A model generated the notes under the pieces. That model did no database searches. It was given only the letters and a program-made list of their open reading frames with translations, and was not told where the DNA came from. The position numbers and the translations under genes are program-made. A stretch of DNA of 64,000 bases. Source: DASQHL01 sp963843685. GTDB taxonomy: Bacteria; Chloroflexota; Dehalococcoidia; DSTF01; JACRBR01. Numbering within the stretch: position 1 is the first letter of the stretch; every line of letters begins with the position of its first letter. Positions 7,926-16,747 of the stretch are shown piece by piece. The stretch spans positions 45,461-109,460 of the forward strand of contig CAWJLO010000011.1 in the NCBI GenBank assembly GCA_963843685.1. Direction: 5' to 3'.

Positions 7926-9353
7926 ATGCGCCATGCGAATCTCTCGGCACGTCACAACGTGCGTCTGACAGCCGCACACGCCGCCGCAACGCCGCGGGCC
8001 ATCGCGACCCCACGTCTGCGGCTCCCGTCGCTCGCCGCCACTTCGACCTATCGCCTCGCCTGGACGCTCGCCGCCGGCCTCTTCTGCTGGCTCCTCGTCT
8101 TCGCCTGGCTCCAGCCGCTCACCCCCGATGAGGCCGTCTACAAGGTCGTCGCCACCGGCGCCGTCCACGGCCACTGGCCTTACCGCGACCTCTTCGACCA
8201 CAAGCCGCCGCTCGCCTACGCCTGGTACCTCCCCGCCGGTCTCGGCGCGAGCATGTTCGTCGAGCGCATCCTCGCCGCACTCTGCCTCGCTGCCTCTGTG
8301 CCGATACTCGCCGTGATCGCCCGGCGCTGGCTAACCCCGCGCAACGCCGCCCTCGCGACCGTCGCGTACGTGATCGCCCTCGCCAACCCGGGCCTCAGCG
8401 TGCGCGCCAACCTCGAGTCGTTCGCGCTCCTCCCGCTCGTCGCCGCGTTCGCCGTCACGTCACCGTTCACCGCCGGCGTGCTGCTCGGCGTCGCCGCCAT
8501 GACCAAGCCGATGGCCCTGCTCTTCGCGCCGGCCCTCGTCTGGATCTGGAGGCGCGACGCGTGGAAGTCAGCCGCCGGCGCGATCGCCGTCGCGGCCGCC
8601 GTGTCGCTCCCGTTCATCCCCATCTGGCACGACTACTGGACTGCGAACGTCACCTTCAACATGGAGTACGGCGCCTTCACCTCCAACGGCGACCGTCTCG
8701 CCACGCTCCTCAAGGTGCCGCCGCCCGTGCTCATCGGCTGGCTGCCGCTGATCGCCGCGGCGATCGCCGGCGCCTGGTTCGTGCGCGATCTCCGGGTCTG
8801 GCTCGTCGCGCTCGGCGGCGTCGCTTCCGTCAAGCTCTCCGGCCAGCAGTTCAACCACTACTACACGCTGCTCGCGCCCGGCGTCGCCCTCTTCGCCGGC
8901 GCCGGCATCGCCTGGGCCTGGCCGCGCATCGCCCCCCGCACAACCCTCCTCGCCCTCGCCGTGCTCAGCACTCTCCCCGTCGTCTTCGGCTTCTCGCCGC
9001 TGATCACCGACTACCACGACATCCACCACCCGCTCGGCGCCGCCGCCGCCGAGATCGCCGCCACCCCCGGCGAGTTCTACGTCCTCGGCGATCACGGCCA
9101 GTCCTACGTCTTCGCGGACCGCCAGCCGGAACGTCGATTCTTCTTCGCCTCGCCCGCCGTCGTCCGTCCGGAGTGGGGCGACCAGCTCCGGGCCAGCCTC
9201 GTCGCCTGCCCGCCCGCCGTCCTCGTCGTCGCCGAAGACGCCCTCTTCCCTGTCCCCTGGCAGTCCGACGTCACCTCCCTCTACACGAGAGAGATCGACA
9301 CGCCCGCCGGCGCCGTCTACCTCGACCCAACTCAACCCTGCCCCACGCGCTGA
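7926..9353 (+). CDS. GT-C fold membrane glycosyltransferase (family 39/ArnT-like)
   Basis: A 475-residue polytopic protein. After a first helix (about residues 42-62) it has LTPDEAVYKVVATG, the acidic loop with the Asp-Glu pair typical of GT-C enzymes, then GHWPYRDLFDHKPPLAYAWY, the aromatic and His/Lys loop of the PMT/ArnT group. Eight or more membrane segments follow, then a soluble C-terminal part. It should use a polyprenyl-phosphate sugar donor at the outer face of the membrane. The acceptor is unknown. It lies 71 bp upstream of a DegT aminotransferase, hinting at shared glycan work. Confidence 0.78.
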   Translation: MRHANLSARHNVRLTAAHAAATPRAIATPRLRLPSLAATSTYRLAWTLAAGLFCWLLVFAWLQPLTPDEAVYKVVATGAVHGHWPYRDLFDHKPPLAYAWYLPAGLGASMFVERILAALCLAASVPILAVIARRWLTPRNAALATVAYVIALANPGLSVRANLESFALLPLVAAFAVTSPFTAGVLLGVAAMTKPMALLFAPALVWIWRRDAWKSAAGAIAVAAAVSLPFIPIWHDYWTANVTFNMEYGAFTSNGDRLATLLKVPPPVLIGWLPLIAAAIAGAWFVRDLRVWLVALGGVASVKLSGQQFNHYYTLLAPGVALFAGAGIAWAWPRIAPRTTLLALAVLSTLPVVFGFSPLITDYHDIHHPLGAAAAEIAATPGEFYVLGDHGQSYVFADRQPERRFFFASPAVVRPEWGDQLRASLVACPPAVLVVAEDALFPVPWQSDVTSLYTREIDTPAGAVYLDPTQPCPTR

Positions 9354-9424
9354 CCTCGCGCTTCTCGCTCCCCGTTTCCGTGCCTCCCCTATCCCCTATC
9401 CCCTCTCACCTATAACCTCCCTAC

Positions 9425-10648
9425 ATGCCCAACCTCGCAGTCCGCGGCGGCACGCCCGTCCGCACGCAGCCTTGGCCCGATTGGCCCCAGCACGACCAGC
9501 GGGAGATCGAGAACCTCACCCGCGTCGTCGAGAGCGGCAACTGGGGCGGCTTCCCGTCCCCCAACACCGTCGGCGGTGAGTTCGCCCGCCGCTTCGCCGA
9601 GTACCACGGCGCGAAGCACGCCATCACCACCACCGGCGGCACGACGGCCCTCGAGATCGCCCTCAAGGCCGCCGGCCTGGAGCGCGGCGACGAGGTCCTC
9701 GTCCCCGCCCTCACGTTCTACGCCACCGCCTTCGCCGCCCTCGTCCAGGGCTTCAAGCCCGTCTTCGTCGATATCGACCCCGACACCTGGTGCATCGACG
9801 TCGACCAGATCGAGCGCCTCGTCACCCCCGACACGCGCGCCATCCTCCCCGTCCACCTCGGCTCCCGCATGGCCGACATGGACCGCATCAACGAAATCGC
9901 GAAGAAGCACAACCTGAAGGTCATCGAGGACTGCGCTCACATGCACGGCGGCTTCTGGCGCGGCAAGGGCGCCGGCACGCTCGGCGACATCGGCTGCTTC
10001 AGCTTCCAGTCGTCGAAGCTCATGACCTGCGGCGAGGGCGGCATCATCATCACCAACGACGACGACCTCGCCGGCCGCTGCCAGGCCTACATGAACTCCG
10101 GCCGCGGCACGACCACCGACCGCCAGGCCGCCGAGGGCACCATGCTCGGCTGGAACTACCGCATGACCGAGTTCCAGGCCGCCGTCCTCCTCGCCCAGCT
10201 CGAGCGCCTCCCCGAACAGGTCGCCACCCGCAACGCCAACATCGCCCACTTCGAGAAGCGCGTCGCCGGCCTCGAAGGCGTCAGCCTCCTCAAGCACGAC
10301 GACCGCATGACGACGCGCTCCGGCTACGGCATCGTCCTCCGCTACGACGAATCAGCCTGGCGCAACGTCCCCCGCGACCGATTCGCCCGCGCCCTCTACG
10401 CCGAAGGCATCAAGCTCTTCGCCGCCTTCTACACGCCCGTGTACAGCGCCCCCCTCTTCGCCTGGAAGGACGCCCCCATCGACGTCGACTACTCCCAGAC
10501 CCACTGCCCCGTCGCCGAGCGCGCCGCCGCCAAAGAGATGATCTGGCTCCCCCACGAGATCTTCCTCGGCACCACCTCCGACGTCGACGACATCATCACC
10601 GCCATCGAGAAACTCCGCGCCAACCTCGACGAGCTCACGAGCGTCTGA
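9425..10648 (+). CDS. DegT/DnrJ/EryC1/StrS-family PLP aminotransferase
   Basis: A 407-residue aminotransferase of the sugar-amino type. The PLP lysine is Lys198 in SFQSSKLMTCGEGG, with the usual IEDCAHMHG upstream. TTGGTTALEIAL forms the phosphate-binding turn. Members transaminate nucleotide-linked keto sugars; a few act on 3-amino-5-hydroxybenzoate or inositol substrates. The neighbouring GT-C gene supports a sugar role, but no sugar dehydratase partner is adjacent. The exact substrate is not assignable. Confidence 0.88.
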   Translation: MPNLAVRGGTPVRTQPWPDWPQHDQREIENLTRVVESGNWGGFPSPNTVGGEFARRFAEYHGAKHAITTTGGTTALEIALKAAGLERGDEVLVPALTFYATAFAALVQGFKPVFVDIDPDTWCIDVDQIERLVTPDTRAILPVHLGSRMADMDRINEIAKKHNLKVIEDCAHMHGGFWRGKGAGTLGDIGCFSFQSSKLMTCGEGGIIITNDDDLAGRCQAYMNSGRGTTTDRQAAEGTMLGWNYRMTEFQAAVLLAQLERLPEQVATRNANIAHFEKRVAGLEGVSLLKHDDRMTTRSGYGIVLRYDESAWRNVPRDRFARALYAEGIKLFAAFYTPVYSAPLFAWKDAPIDVDYSQTHCPVAERAAAKEMIWLPHEIFLGTTSDVDDIITAIEKLRANLDELTSV

Positions 10649-10726
10649 CACACCACGCGCCCGACAGTTGGCGGACGGTTGTAACCTGAGAGCAGCGCAA
10701 AGCGGAACTCAGGCCGGGAGCACAGC

Positions 10727-12059
10727 ATGGCTGAGCCGCGCATCAAGTACGCCACGACGCAGGACGGCGTCCGCATCGCGTATTGGACCATGGGCTCCGG
10801 ACCGCGTCTGCTGGTCACGCCGCCGCTGCTGTTCAGCCACCTCGCGCGCGAGTGGCAGTTCCCGGCCGTCAGCGCCTGGTACGAGCGGATGGCCCGGAGC
10901 CGGACCGTCATCCGCTGGGATCCGCGCGGCTACGGAATGTCCGAGCGTGAGACCGCCGGGCCCTTCGTCGGCGGCACCCTCGATATCGAGGCCGTACTCG
11001 ACCGCGTACCCGGCGACGGCTGCGACGTCATCGCCATCAGCCACCAGGGCAACGGCGCGATAGAGTACGCCGCGGGCCACCCGCAGAACGTCACGCGGCT
11101 CGTCATCTTCCAGCCACTGCCTTCCGGCGAAGCATTCACACGTGGCCGCGGGAAGGTCATGATCGACCTTGCCGCGCAGGACGAGACGCTCTGGAGCGAG
11201 AGCATCGCCCGCGCCGTCCTCGGCTGGGAGAGCGGCCGCCAGGCGCACGCCTTCGCCGAATTCCTCCTGGCCGCCGTCAGCCGCAGTGGCGTCGCGCGCT
11301 TCGCCGAGGAGATGCAACGCTACGACGCCATGGCCTTCCTCTCGGCCGTCAGGGCGCCAGCGCTCATCATCAACACACCGATGGGTGACACGGCGGATCC
11401 CCTCTACGGCCGAAGCGTTGCGTCGGCGGTTCCGGACGCCGAGCTGGTCGAGCTGGAGGGCGGCTCGCGGTTCCGGGGCGTATTCATCAACGAGCCGGCA
11501 AACACCGCCATCGCCGACTTCCTCGGCCTCAAGCCCGACCCGCACGGTGAAGCGTCGACCGCTCACGGCACCGCCATCATCCTCTTCACCGACATCGCCG
11601 ACTCCACCACCCTCACTGAGTCGCCTCGGCGACGCCGCCTTCCGCGACCACGCCCGCGCCCTCGACGACGCCCTCCGCACGATCATCACCGCCAACGGCG
11701 GCACCCCCATCGACGGCAAGCTCCTCGGCGACGGCGTCCTCGCCACCTTCCCCGCCGCCTCCCAGGCCATCGCCGCCGCCCGCGCCTGCGACGCCGCCTG
11801 CGACGGCACCCCCCTCAAGCTCCATCTCGGCATCCACGCCGGCGACGTCATCCGCGAGTCCAACAACGTCTTCGGCGGCGCCGTCAACATCGCCTCCCGC
11901 ATCTGCGCCCTCTCCCAGCCCGGCGAGATCCTCGTCTCCGCCACCGTCCGCGACCTCGCCCGCACCTCCGCGAGCGTCGCCTTCGACGACCGCGGCCCAC
12001 ACGACCTCAAGGGCATCGCCGACCCCGTCCACCTCTTCGCCGTGATGGCCAGGCGCTGA
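10727..12059 (+). CDS. alpha/beta-hydrolase fused to class III nucleotide cyclase domain (apparent frameshift)
   Basis: The N-terminal half (about residues 1-260) is an alpha/beta-hydrolase: YWTMGSGPRLLVTPP, WDPRGYGMSE and AISHQGNGAIEYAAGH. The nucleophile elbow is SHQGN, with Gln then Gly where a Ser-centred GxSxG is usual, so esterase activity is doubtful. A class III cyclase domain follows: AIILFTDIADSTTLTE, then after one extra base near 11621 the frame continues LGDAAFRDHARALDD, GDGVLATFPAA, HAGDVIRESNNVFGGAVNIA. The metal-binding Asp of FTDIADST is present. This architecture is known in Actinobacteria and Chloroflexi. Its stop is followed at once by an EEP-family gene. Confidence 0.8.
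12000..12044 (+). repeat. 3' end of cyclase, copy 1 of a direct repeat
   Basis: This 45-bp stretch codes the HDLKGIADPVHLFAV tail of the cyclase domain. A 44-bp near-copy lies at 12948-12991, beyond the EEP gene, differing by a swapped base pair, one substitution and one missing base. Confidence 0.8.
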
Positions 12060-12082
12060 CGGCCCGTGAGCCAAGAGCCGCT

Positions 12083-12907
12083 GTGAGCCACCACACAACG
12101 GACGTTCCTTCCGCCGGCCATCGCGTCGAAGCAATAACCTGGAACGTGAGCTACGCCCCTCTTGCATCCCCGGGCGTACGACCGTGGCACGAGCGACGCG
12201 ATGCAGTTTCCGCTTACGTTCGCGCATACGACATCATCGCCTTCCAGGAGATCTCCGAACGCCAGTTTGCAGACCTCCGCAGTTCGCTTCACCGTCACAC
12301 CGCGGTCGCCGTGGAGACGCCGCTCCCGAAGCAATCGGTTGACGCAGTCATCGGCCAAACCGGCGTCGCCGATTCCACGCTTATCGAAATCGCACTGTTC
12401 TTCTCGGAAGCGATCGCGGTCGTCGAACAAGGACACTGCTGGCTCTCGCCGGACCCGAAAACGCCCCTCTCCATCGGCTACGGCAATCGCACTCCTAGAC
12501 AGCTCCTGTGGACGGTTGTGCGGCATCTCGCATCCGGACGAAGCCTTGTCGTCGCCACCACGCACGTCGACCACCGTAGCGTTGAGCCGATGCTGGCCGT
12601 CGTGCGAGAGCAGCTCGTGCCCGTGATAGAGGGCATTGGCGCCGCTCTGCTTCTCGGCGACCTGAATACGCACACCGCGCCTCAAGCGATGGAGATGCTG
12701 CTGCGTCACGGATGGCGCGATACACACCCGACCGGGCGCCTCGACGAGGATGTCACCTACCTGGGTGACCTGGGCGGCGGCCCGGGCCGCATCGACCACG
12801 TGCTGGTGACAGGCGGGCTCCGCAGCGAGCAGTGGTGGCGTGGCGCCGACACGATTGGCCTCGGTCTGTCCGACCACCTGCCGGTCGGCGGGACACTGGT
12901 GCTCTAG
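12083..12907 (+). CDS. endonuclease/exonuclease/phosphatase-family protein
   Basis: A 274-residue protein of the EEP (DNase I-like) fold, started from the GTG that best precedes the fold. Motifs in order: AITWNVSYAP (metal-side Asn), IIAFQEISER (catalytic Glu), TTHVDH, LLLGDLNTHT (Asp and Asn), and GRIDHVLV then LSDHLPVGG at the end (Asp-His). All catalytic positions look intact. The substrate could be nucleic acid, phosphoinositide or another phosphodiester. It sits inside a 45-bp direct repeat made from the end of the upstream cyclase, which suggests insertion by recombination. Confidence 0.82.
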   Translation: MSHHTTDVPSAGHRVEAITWNVSYAPLASPGVRPWHERRDAVSAYVRAYDIIAFQEISERQFADLRSSLHRHTAVAVETPLPKQSVDAVIGQTGVADSTLIEIALFFSEAIAVVEQGHCWLSPDPKTPLSIGYGNRTPRQLLWTVVRHLASGRSLVVATTHVDHRSVEPMLAVVREQLVPVIEGIGAALLLGDLNTHTAPQAMEMLLRHGWRDTHPTGRLDEDVTYLGDLGGGPGRIDHVLVTGGLRSEQWWRGADTIGLGLSDHLPVGGTLVL

Positions 12908-12947
12908 CGAATCAGTGATCTGCGTCCAGTTGGAGCACCGGAGCCAA

Positions 12948-12991
12948 CACGACCTCAGAGGCATCGCTGACCCGTCCACCTCTTCGCCGTG
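12948..12991 (+). repeat. duplicated cyclase tail, copy 2
   Basis: A 44-bp near-copy of 12000-12044. It is untranslated debris here, since the frame is broken by a missing base and no cyclase precedes it. With copy 1 it brackets the EEP gene. Confidence 0.8.
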
Positions 12992-13052
12992 CACCCCGCC
13001 TGAATTCGCGGACGACTATCGACGACTGAAAACCTGCTAAACTTCCCCCACC

Positions 13053-14258
13053 ATGACCACCGACTGGCGAGCCAAAGAGCAGCAGTACTTCATGCGCACC
13101 GGCCGGCGCATGGATCTCCTCGCCGTCCGCGGCGAAGGCACCACCATCTGGGACGAGGACGGCAAGTCGTACCTCGACTTCTTCGGCGGCCCCGCCACCA
13201 TCAGCCTCGGCCACTGCCACCCCGTCATCGTCGAAGCGCTCGCCGACCAGGCGAAGCAGCTCATCCACGTCTCCAACCAGTTCTACTCCATCCCCCAGCT
13301 TCAGCTCGCCGAGCTCCTCGTCGAGCACTCCTGCTTCGACCGCGTCTACTTCATGAACTCCGGCGCGGAGGCCAACGAGGGCGCACTCAAGCTCGCCCGC
13401 AAGTGGGGCAAGGAGAAGAAGGACGGCGCCTACGAGATCATCGCCGCTGACAACGCCTTCCACGGCCGCACGCTGCAGACCATCACCGCCGGCGGCACCG
13501 CCCGATACAAGGAGCCCTTCGCGCCGCTTCCGGAGGGCTTCGTCCACGTCGCCTTCGACGACGTCGACGCCGTCAAGCGCGCCACCACCGACCGCACCGC
13601 CGCCGTCTTCCTGGAGCCCATCCAGGGCGAAGGCGGCATCAACGTGCCCTCCGACCGCTACTTCCACGAGCTCCGCGACTGGTGCGACGAGCGCAACATC
13701 CTCCTCATCTTCGACGAGGTGCAGACGGGCTGCGGCCGCCTCGGCACGCTCTTTGGTTACGAGTACTTCGGTGTCGAGCCCGACATCATCACGCTCGGCA
13801 AGGGCATCGGCGGCGGCGTCCCCCTCTCCGCCTTCATGGCCAAGGAACACGCCGCCGTCTTCACCCCCGGCGACCACGGCAGCACCTACGGCGGCGAGCC
13901 ACTCACCACCCGCGTCGGCTACGAGGTCATGAAGTTCATGGTCGACAACGACCTCCCCGCCGACGTCGCCCGCAAGGGCAAGATCGTCGAGCGCCGCCTC
14001 AACGCGCTCGCCGATACCCACCACAACGTCACGGCGGTGCGCGGCGCCGGCCTCATGTGGGCCGTCCAGTTCAGCGGCGATATCGGCGAGCGCATCACGA
14101 ACGACGCCCTCGCGAACGGCCTCATCCTCAACAACGTCCGCCCCAACGCCGTCCGCATCGTCCCGCCCCTCACCGTCACCGACGAAGAGCTCGAGCAGGG
14201 CCTCGCCATCCTCGAACACGTCATCGACACAGACGCCCGCGCCTCCTCCCCGAAGTAG
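13053..14258 (+). CDS. argD: class III PLP aminotransferase, acetylornithine aminotransferase-like
   Basis: A 401-residue class III aminotransferase. FMNSGAEANEGALKLARKWG and ADNAFHGRTLQTITAGG are the cofactor-phosphate and aromatic stacking segments; IFDEVQTGCGRLG holds the PLP-nitrogen Asp; the PLP lysine is Lys250 in TLGKGIGGG. Length and motifs fit ArgD (acetylornithine to glutamate semialdehyde), with 4-aminobutyrate or LysW-type enzymes as alternatives. No other arginine gene is adjacent, so the symbol is tentative. Confidence 0.8.
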   Translation: MTTDWRAKEQQYFMRTGRRMDLLAVRGEGTTIWDEDGKSYLDFFGGPATISLGHCHPVIVEALADQAKQLIHVSNQFYSIPQLQLAELLVEHSCFDRVYFMNSGAEANEGALKLARKWGKEKKDGAYEIIAADNAFHGRTLQTITAGGTARYKEPFAPLPEGFVHVAFDDVDAVKRATTDRTAAVFLEPIQGEGGINVPSDRYFHELRDWCDERNILLIFDEVQTGCGRLGTLFGYEYFGVEPDIITLGKGIGGGVPLSAFMAKEHAAVFTPGDHGSTYGGEPLTTRVGYEVMKFMVDNDLPADVARKGKIVERRLNALADTHHNVTAVRGAGLMWAVQFSGDIGERITNDALANGLILNNVRPNAVRIVPPLTVTDEELEQGLAILEHVIDTDARASSPK

Positions 14259-14454
14259 CCCGCCGCCCCGGTAACATTCGTACAAGACCCGGATCCTCAT
14301 CGGCCGTACCGTCATCCCACCGAAGGATTCCGTCGAGGCGGGGTCCCATGACAGACGAACGAAACAGCTGCAGGTCGACTGGCGGCACTGGCTCGATCGC
14401 TGGGACGCGCAGCAGACCGGCTACGTCCCCGAACGCGAGGAGCGCTTCCGCATC

Positions 14455-15129
14455 ATGCTCGACGTGCTGGAGGCGCTGCTCCCCGAAGACTTCGTCGCGC
14501 TCGATCTCGCCTGTGGCCCCGGCGCCATCAGCCAGCGCCTGCTCGATCGCTTCCCCCGCGCCCGCTGCGTAGCCATCGACATGGACCCCGTGATGCTCGC
14601 CCTCGGCCAGGGCGCGCTCGGCACCCGCGACGGCCGCCTCCGCTGGGTCGACGCCGATCTCGCATCGCCGGCTTGGACGGAGTCCGTCGGCGAGCAGAGC
14701 GTCGATGCCGCCCTCAGCACCACCGCCCTGCACTGGCTCGCCCCGCCCGACCTCATCCGCGTCTACGGCCAGCTCGGCAAGCTGATCCGCCCCGGCGGCG
14801 TCTTCCTGAACGGCGACAACATGGACTTCGGCCCCGATCTCCCCACCATCCAGCGCCTCACGCGTGACGCCCGAGACCGCAACTGGACCGATGAATCATT
14901 CGCCGCCCGCGGAGTCGAGACCTCCGAGCAGTGGTGGGACGCCCTCGGACGAGAGCCGTCCATGGCGCCCCTCATCGCCGAACGCACCCGCCGCCTCTCG
15001 CTGAAGCAGCGCCCCGAATCGTCCGCGACCTACGACCTCCAGGTCGGTGCCCTCCACGACGCCGGCTTCCGCGAGGTCGCGTCCATCTGGCAGTCAGGCA
15101 CCGACCGCGTCCTCCTCGCCGTGAGATAG
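14455..15129 (+). CDS. class I SAM-dependent methyltransferase
   Basis: Motif I is ALDLACGPGAISQRLL, the acidic loop is CVAIDMDPVML and motif IV is AALSTTALHWLAPPDL. The annotated start is the first ATG in frame, but in-frame sequence from 14371 reads QVDWRHWLDRWDAQQTGYVP, which looks like the genuine start of this family. That segment would be reached from ATG 14348 (SD-proximal) only through a one-base frameshift near 14357-14361. The true protein may be about 260 residues. The substrate is unknown. Confidence 0.78.
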   Translation: MLDVLEALLPEDFVALDLACGPGAISQRLLDRFPRARCVAIDMDPVMLALGQGALGTRDGRLRWVDADLASPAWTESVGEQSVDAALSTTALHWLAPPDLIRVYGQLGKLIRPGGVFLNGDNMDFGPDLPTIQRLTRDARDRNWTDESFAARGVETSEQWWDALGREPSMAPLIAERTRRLSLKQRPESSATYDLQVGALHDAGFREVASIWQSGTDRVLLAVR

Positions 15130-15246
15130 CCGCCCCGACGGAGCCACTTCCGCCCGCTTGCCATCACGACAGCCGCCCCTCCCTCGACTCTCACGCCTTC
15201 CGGCGCTTCGGTCTCAATCTCGTTGGCGAATATCGACCAAACTAGC

Positions 15247-15269
15247 TTGATCGATCAACTTATCTTGAT
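15247..15269. promoter_or_regulatory. candidate ArsR operator and promoter
   Basis: TTGATCGATCAA (15247-15258) is a perfect 12-bp palindrome, and ATCAA-CTTATC-TTGAT (15254-15269) matches the ATCAA-N6-TTGAT layout described for some ArsR repressors. A -10-like TATAGT follows at 15271-15276, 18 bp after a TTGATC that can act as a -35. The site therefore overlaps the promoter of the ArsR-ArsC fusion, fitting autorepression relieved by arsenite. Binding is inferred. Confidence 0.65.
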
Positions 15270-15283
15270 GTATAGTCGCCCAC

Positions 15284-16061
15284 ATGAACCCGGACCTTCG
15301 CCCCAACACCGCCCCGCCCCCCTTCCTCCAGCTCGCCGGACACCCGCTCCGCTGGCAGCTCCTCCGCGAGCTCGCCCGCAGCGACCGCCAGGTCCGCGAG
15401 CTCACGGACGTGCTCGGCAAGCCGCAGAATCTCGTCTCCTACCACCTCGGCCGCCTCCGCTCCGGCCGCCTCGTGTCGATGCGCCGCAGCTCCTTCGACG
15501 GCCGCGACGCCTACTACCGCATTGACCTCCCGCGCTGCCGTGAGCTGCTCGCCGGGGCCGGCGGCGCGCTCCACCCCGGCCTCGCCCTCGTCCCACCCGA
15601 CGCAGACGGCGACGCGCCCACGAGCCGCCGATCCAGCGTCCTCTTCCTCTGCACCGGCAATAGCACGCGCTCGCAGATCGCCGAGGCGCTGCTCCAGCAC
15701 CTCGCCGGCGACGCCGTCGAGGCCCAGAGCGCCGGTAGCCACCCCCGGAGCGTCCACCCCAACGCCGTCCGCGTGATGCGCGAGCGCGGCATCGACATCA
15801 GCGCCAACCGATCGAAGCATCTCGACCGCTTCGCCCGCCGTCGCTTCGATTACGTCGATCACGCTCTGCGACCGCGTGCGCGAAGTCTGCCCCGACTTCC
15901 CCGGTGGTCCCGAGCGCATCCACTGGAGCATCGCCGATCCCGCGAACGATACCGGCACCGAAGACGAGATCTACGCCGCGTTCCAGCGCACCGCCGGGGA
16001 GATCGAGAGCCGCGTCCGGTTCCTGCTCCCCGTCATCAACCAGCAAACAGTCAGGAGATAG
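15284..16061 (+). CDS. ArsR regulator fused to low-molecular-weight-phosphatase-type arsenate reductase (apparent frameshift)
   Basis: Residues about 10-85 are an ArsR winged helix (HPLRWQLLRELARSDRQVRE, then KPQNLVSYHLGRLRSGRLV). A linker leads to an LMW-PTP/ArsC domain: VLFLCTGNSTRSQIAEALL, with nucleophile Cys123 and Arg129. Near 15857 one extra base breaks the frame; the next frame continues VREVCPDFPGGPERIHWSIA with the DP loop and ends at 16061. The fusion puts the sensor and the arsenate reductase in one chain, a known but uncommon design. A VOC protein follows 5 bp later. Confidence 0.85.
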
Positions 16062-16066
16062 CAGCC

Positions 16067-16447
16067 ATGCCCGATGACATCGTCAGCGTCCGTTACATGG
16101 TGGGCGACGTCCCCGCCGCCGTCGACTTCTACACAACACACTTCGGCTTCACCGTCGGCATCAACTCCCCCGCCTTCGCCGACGTCCACCGCGGAAACCT
16201 GCGCCTGCTCCTCAGCGGGCCGATGTCCTCCGCCGGCCGCCCCATGCCCGACGGCACGCAGCCCGTCCCCGGCGGCTGGAATCGCATCCACTTCATCGTC
16301 GATGACATCGCCGCCGAAGTTGACCGCCTCCGTGCCGAAGGCGTGCGCTTCCGCAACGACGTCGTCAGCGGCCCCGGCGGCAAGCAGATCCTGCTCGAGG
16401 ATCCTTCCGGCAACCCGATCGAACTCTTCCAGCCGGCCGCTCGCTAG
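16067..16447 (+). CDS. VOC (glyoxalase/dioxygenase fold) family protein
   Basis: A 126-residue single-domain vicinal-oxygen-chelate protein: VRYMVGDVPAAVDFYTTHFG, then RIHFIVDDIAAEVDRLRAEG and LLEDPSGNPIELFQP. The His of RIHFIV and the Glu of PIELF are usual metal ligands; the first-strand ligand is not obvious (VRYMV). AGGAG (16053-16057) sits 9 bp before the ATG. It lies 5 bp after the ArsR-ArsC gene, so an arsenic role like the ArsI C-As lyase is tempting, but the cysteine pair of ArsI is absent. Confidence 0.8.
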   Translation: MPDDIVSVRYMVGDVPAAVDFYTTHFGFTVGINSPAFADVHRGNLRLLLSGPMSSAGRPMPDGTQPVPGGWNRIHFIVDDIAAEVDRLRAEGVRFRNDVVSGPGGKQILLEDPSGNPIELFQPAAR

Positions 16448-16478
16448 CCGCGGAACGGGGACGGCCGCTCAGGAGCCA

Positions 16479-16697
16479 ATGATGCAGTACTCCCTGTTCG
16501 ACGAATTGATGCTCGCGCATCGGCTCGCCGCCCTCGAACGTCGCGATGTCAGCCGCGCCGTCGAGGCGGAGGCGTTGTGCCTGCGCCCGTCACTCCGCGA
16601 GTCAGTCGCGGCGGCCTTCGTGCGGCTCGGCATCCGCCTGGACCACGCCGCTGGCGAACGCGCTCTCTCCGCGCTCGCCGGACGGCCCGCCCGCTAG
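16479..16697 (+). CDS. small helical protein of unknown function, 72 residues
   Basis: Starts MMQYSLFDELMLAHRLAALE with AGGAG (16471-16475) close upstream. It appears wholly alpha-helical and rich in Ala, Arg and Leu, with no membrane segment. It follows the VOC gene by 31 bp on the same strand and may belong to the arsR-arsC operon. No family was recognised. Confidence 0.5.
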   Translation: MMQYSLFDELMLAHRLAALERRDVSRAVEAEALCLRPSLRESVAAAFVRLGIRLDHAAGERALSALAGRPAR

Positions 16698-16747
16698 CGT
16701 CAGACCGCGCCTGACACTCGGAGCGCGCCGCTCAAATCAACAACCGG

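Noticed and set aside
16067..16447. VOC gene as an ArsI C-As lyase
   Set aside because: The cysteine pair that binds organoarsenic in ArsI is absent, so only the VOC family is claimed.
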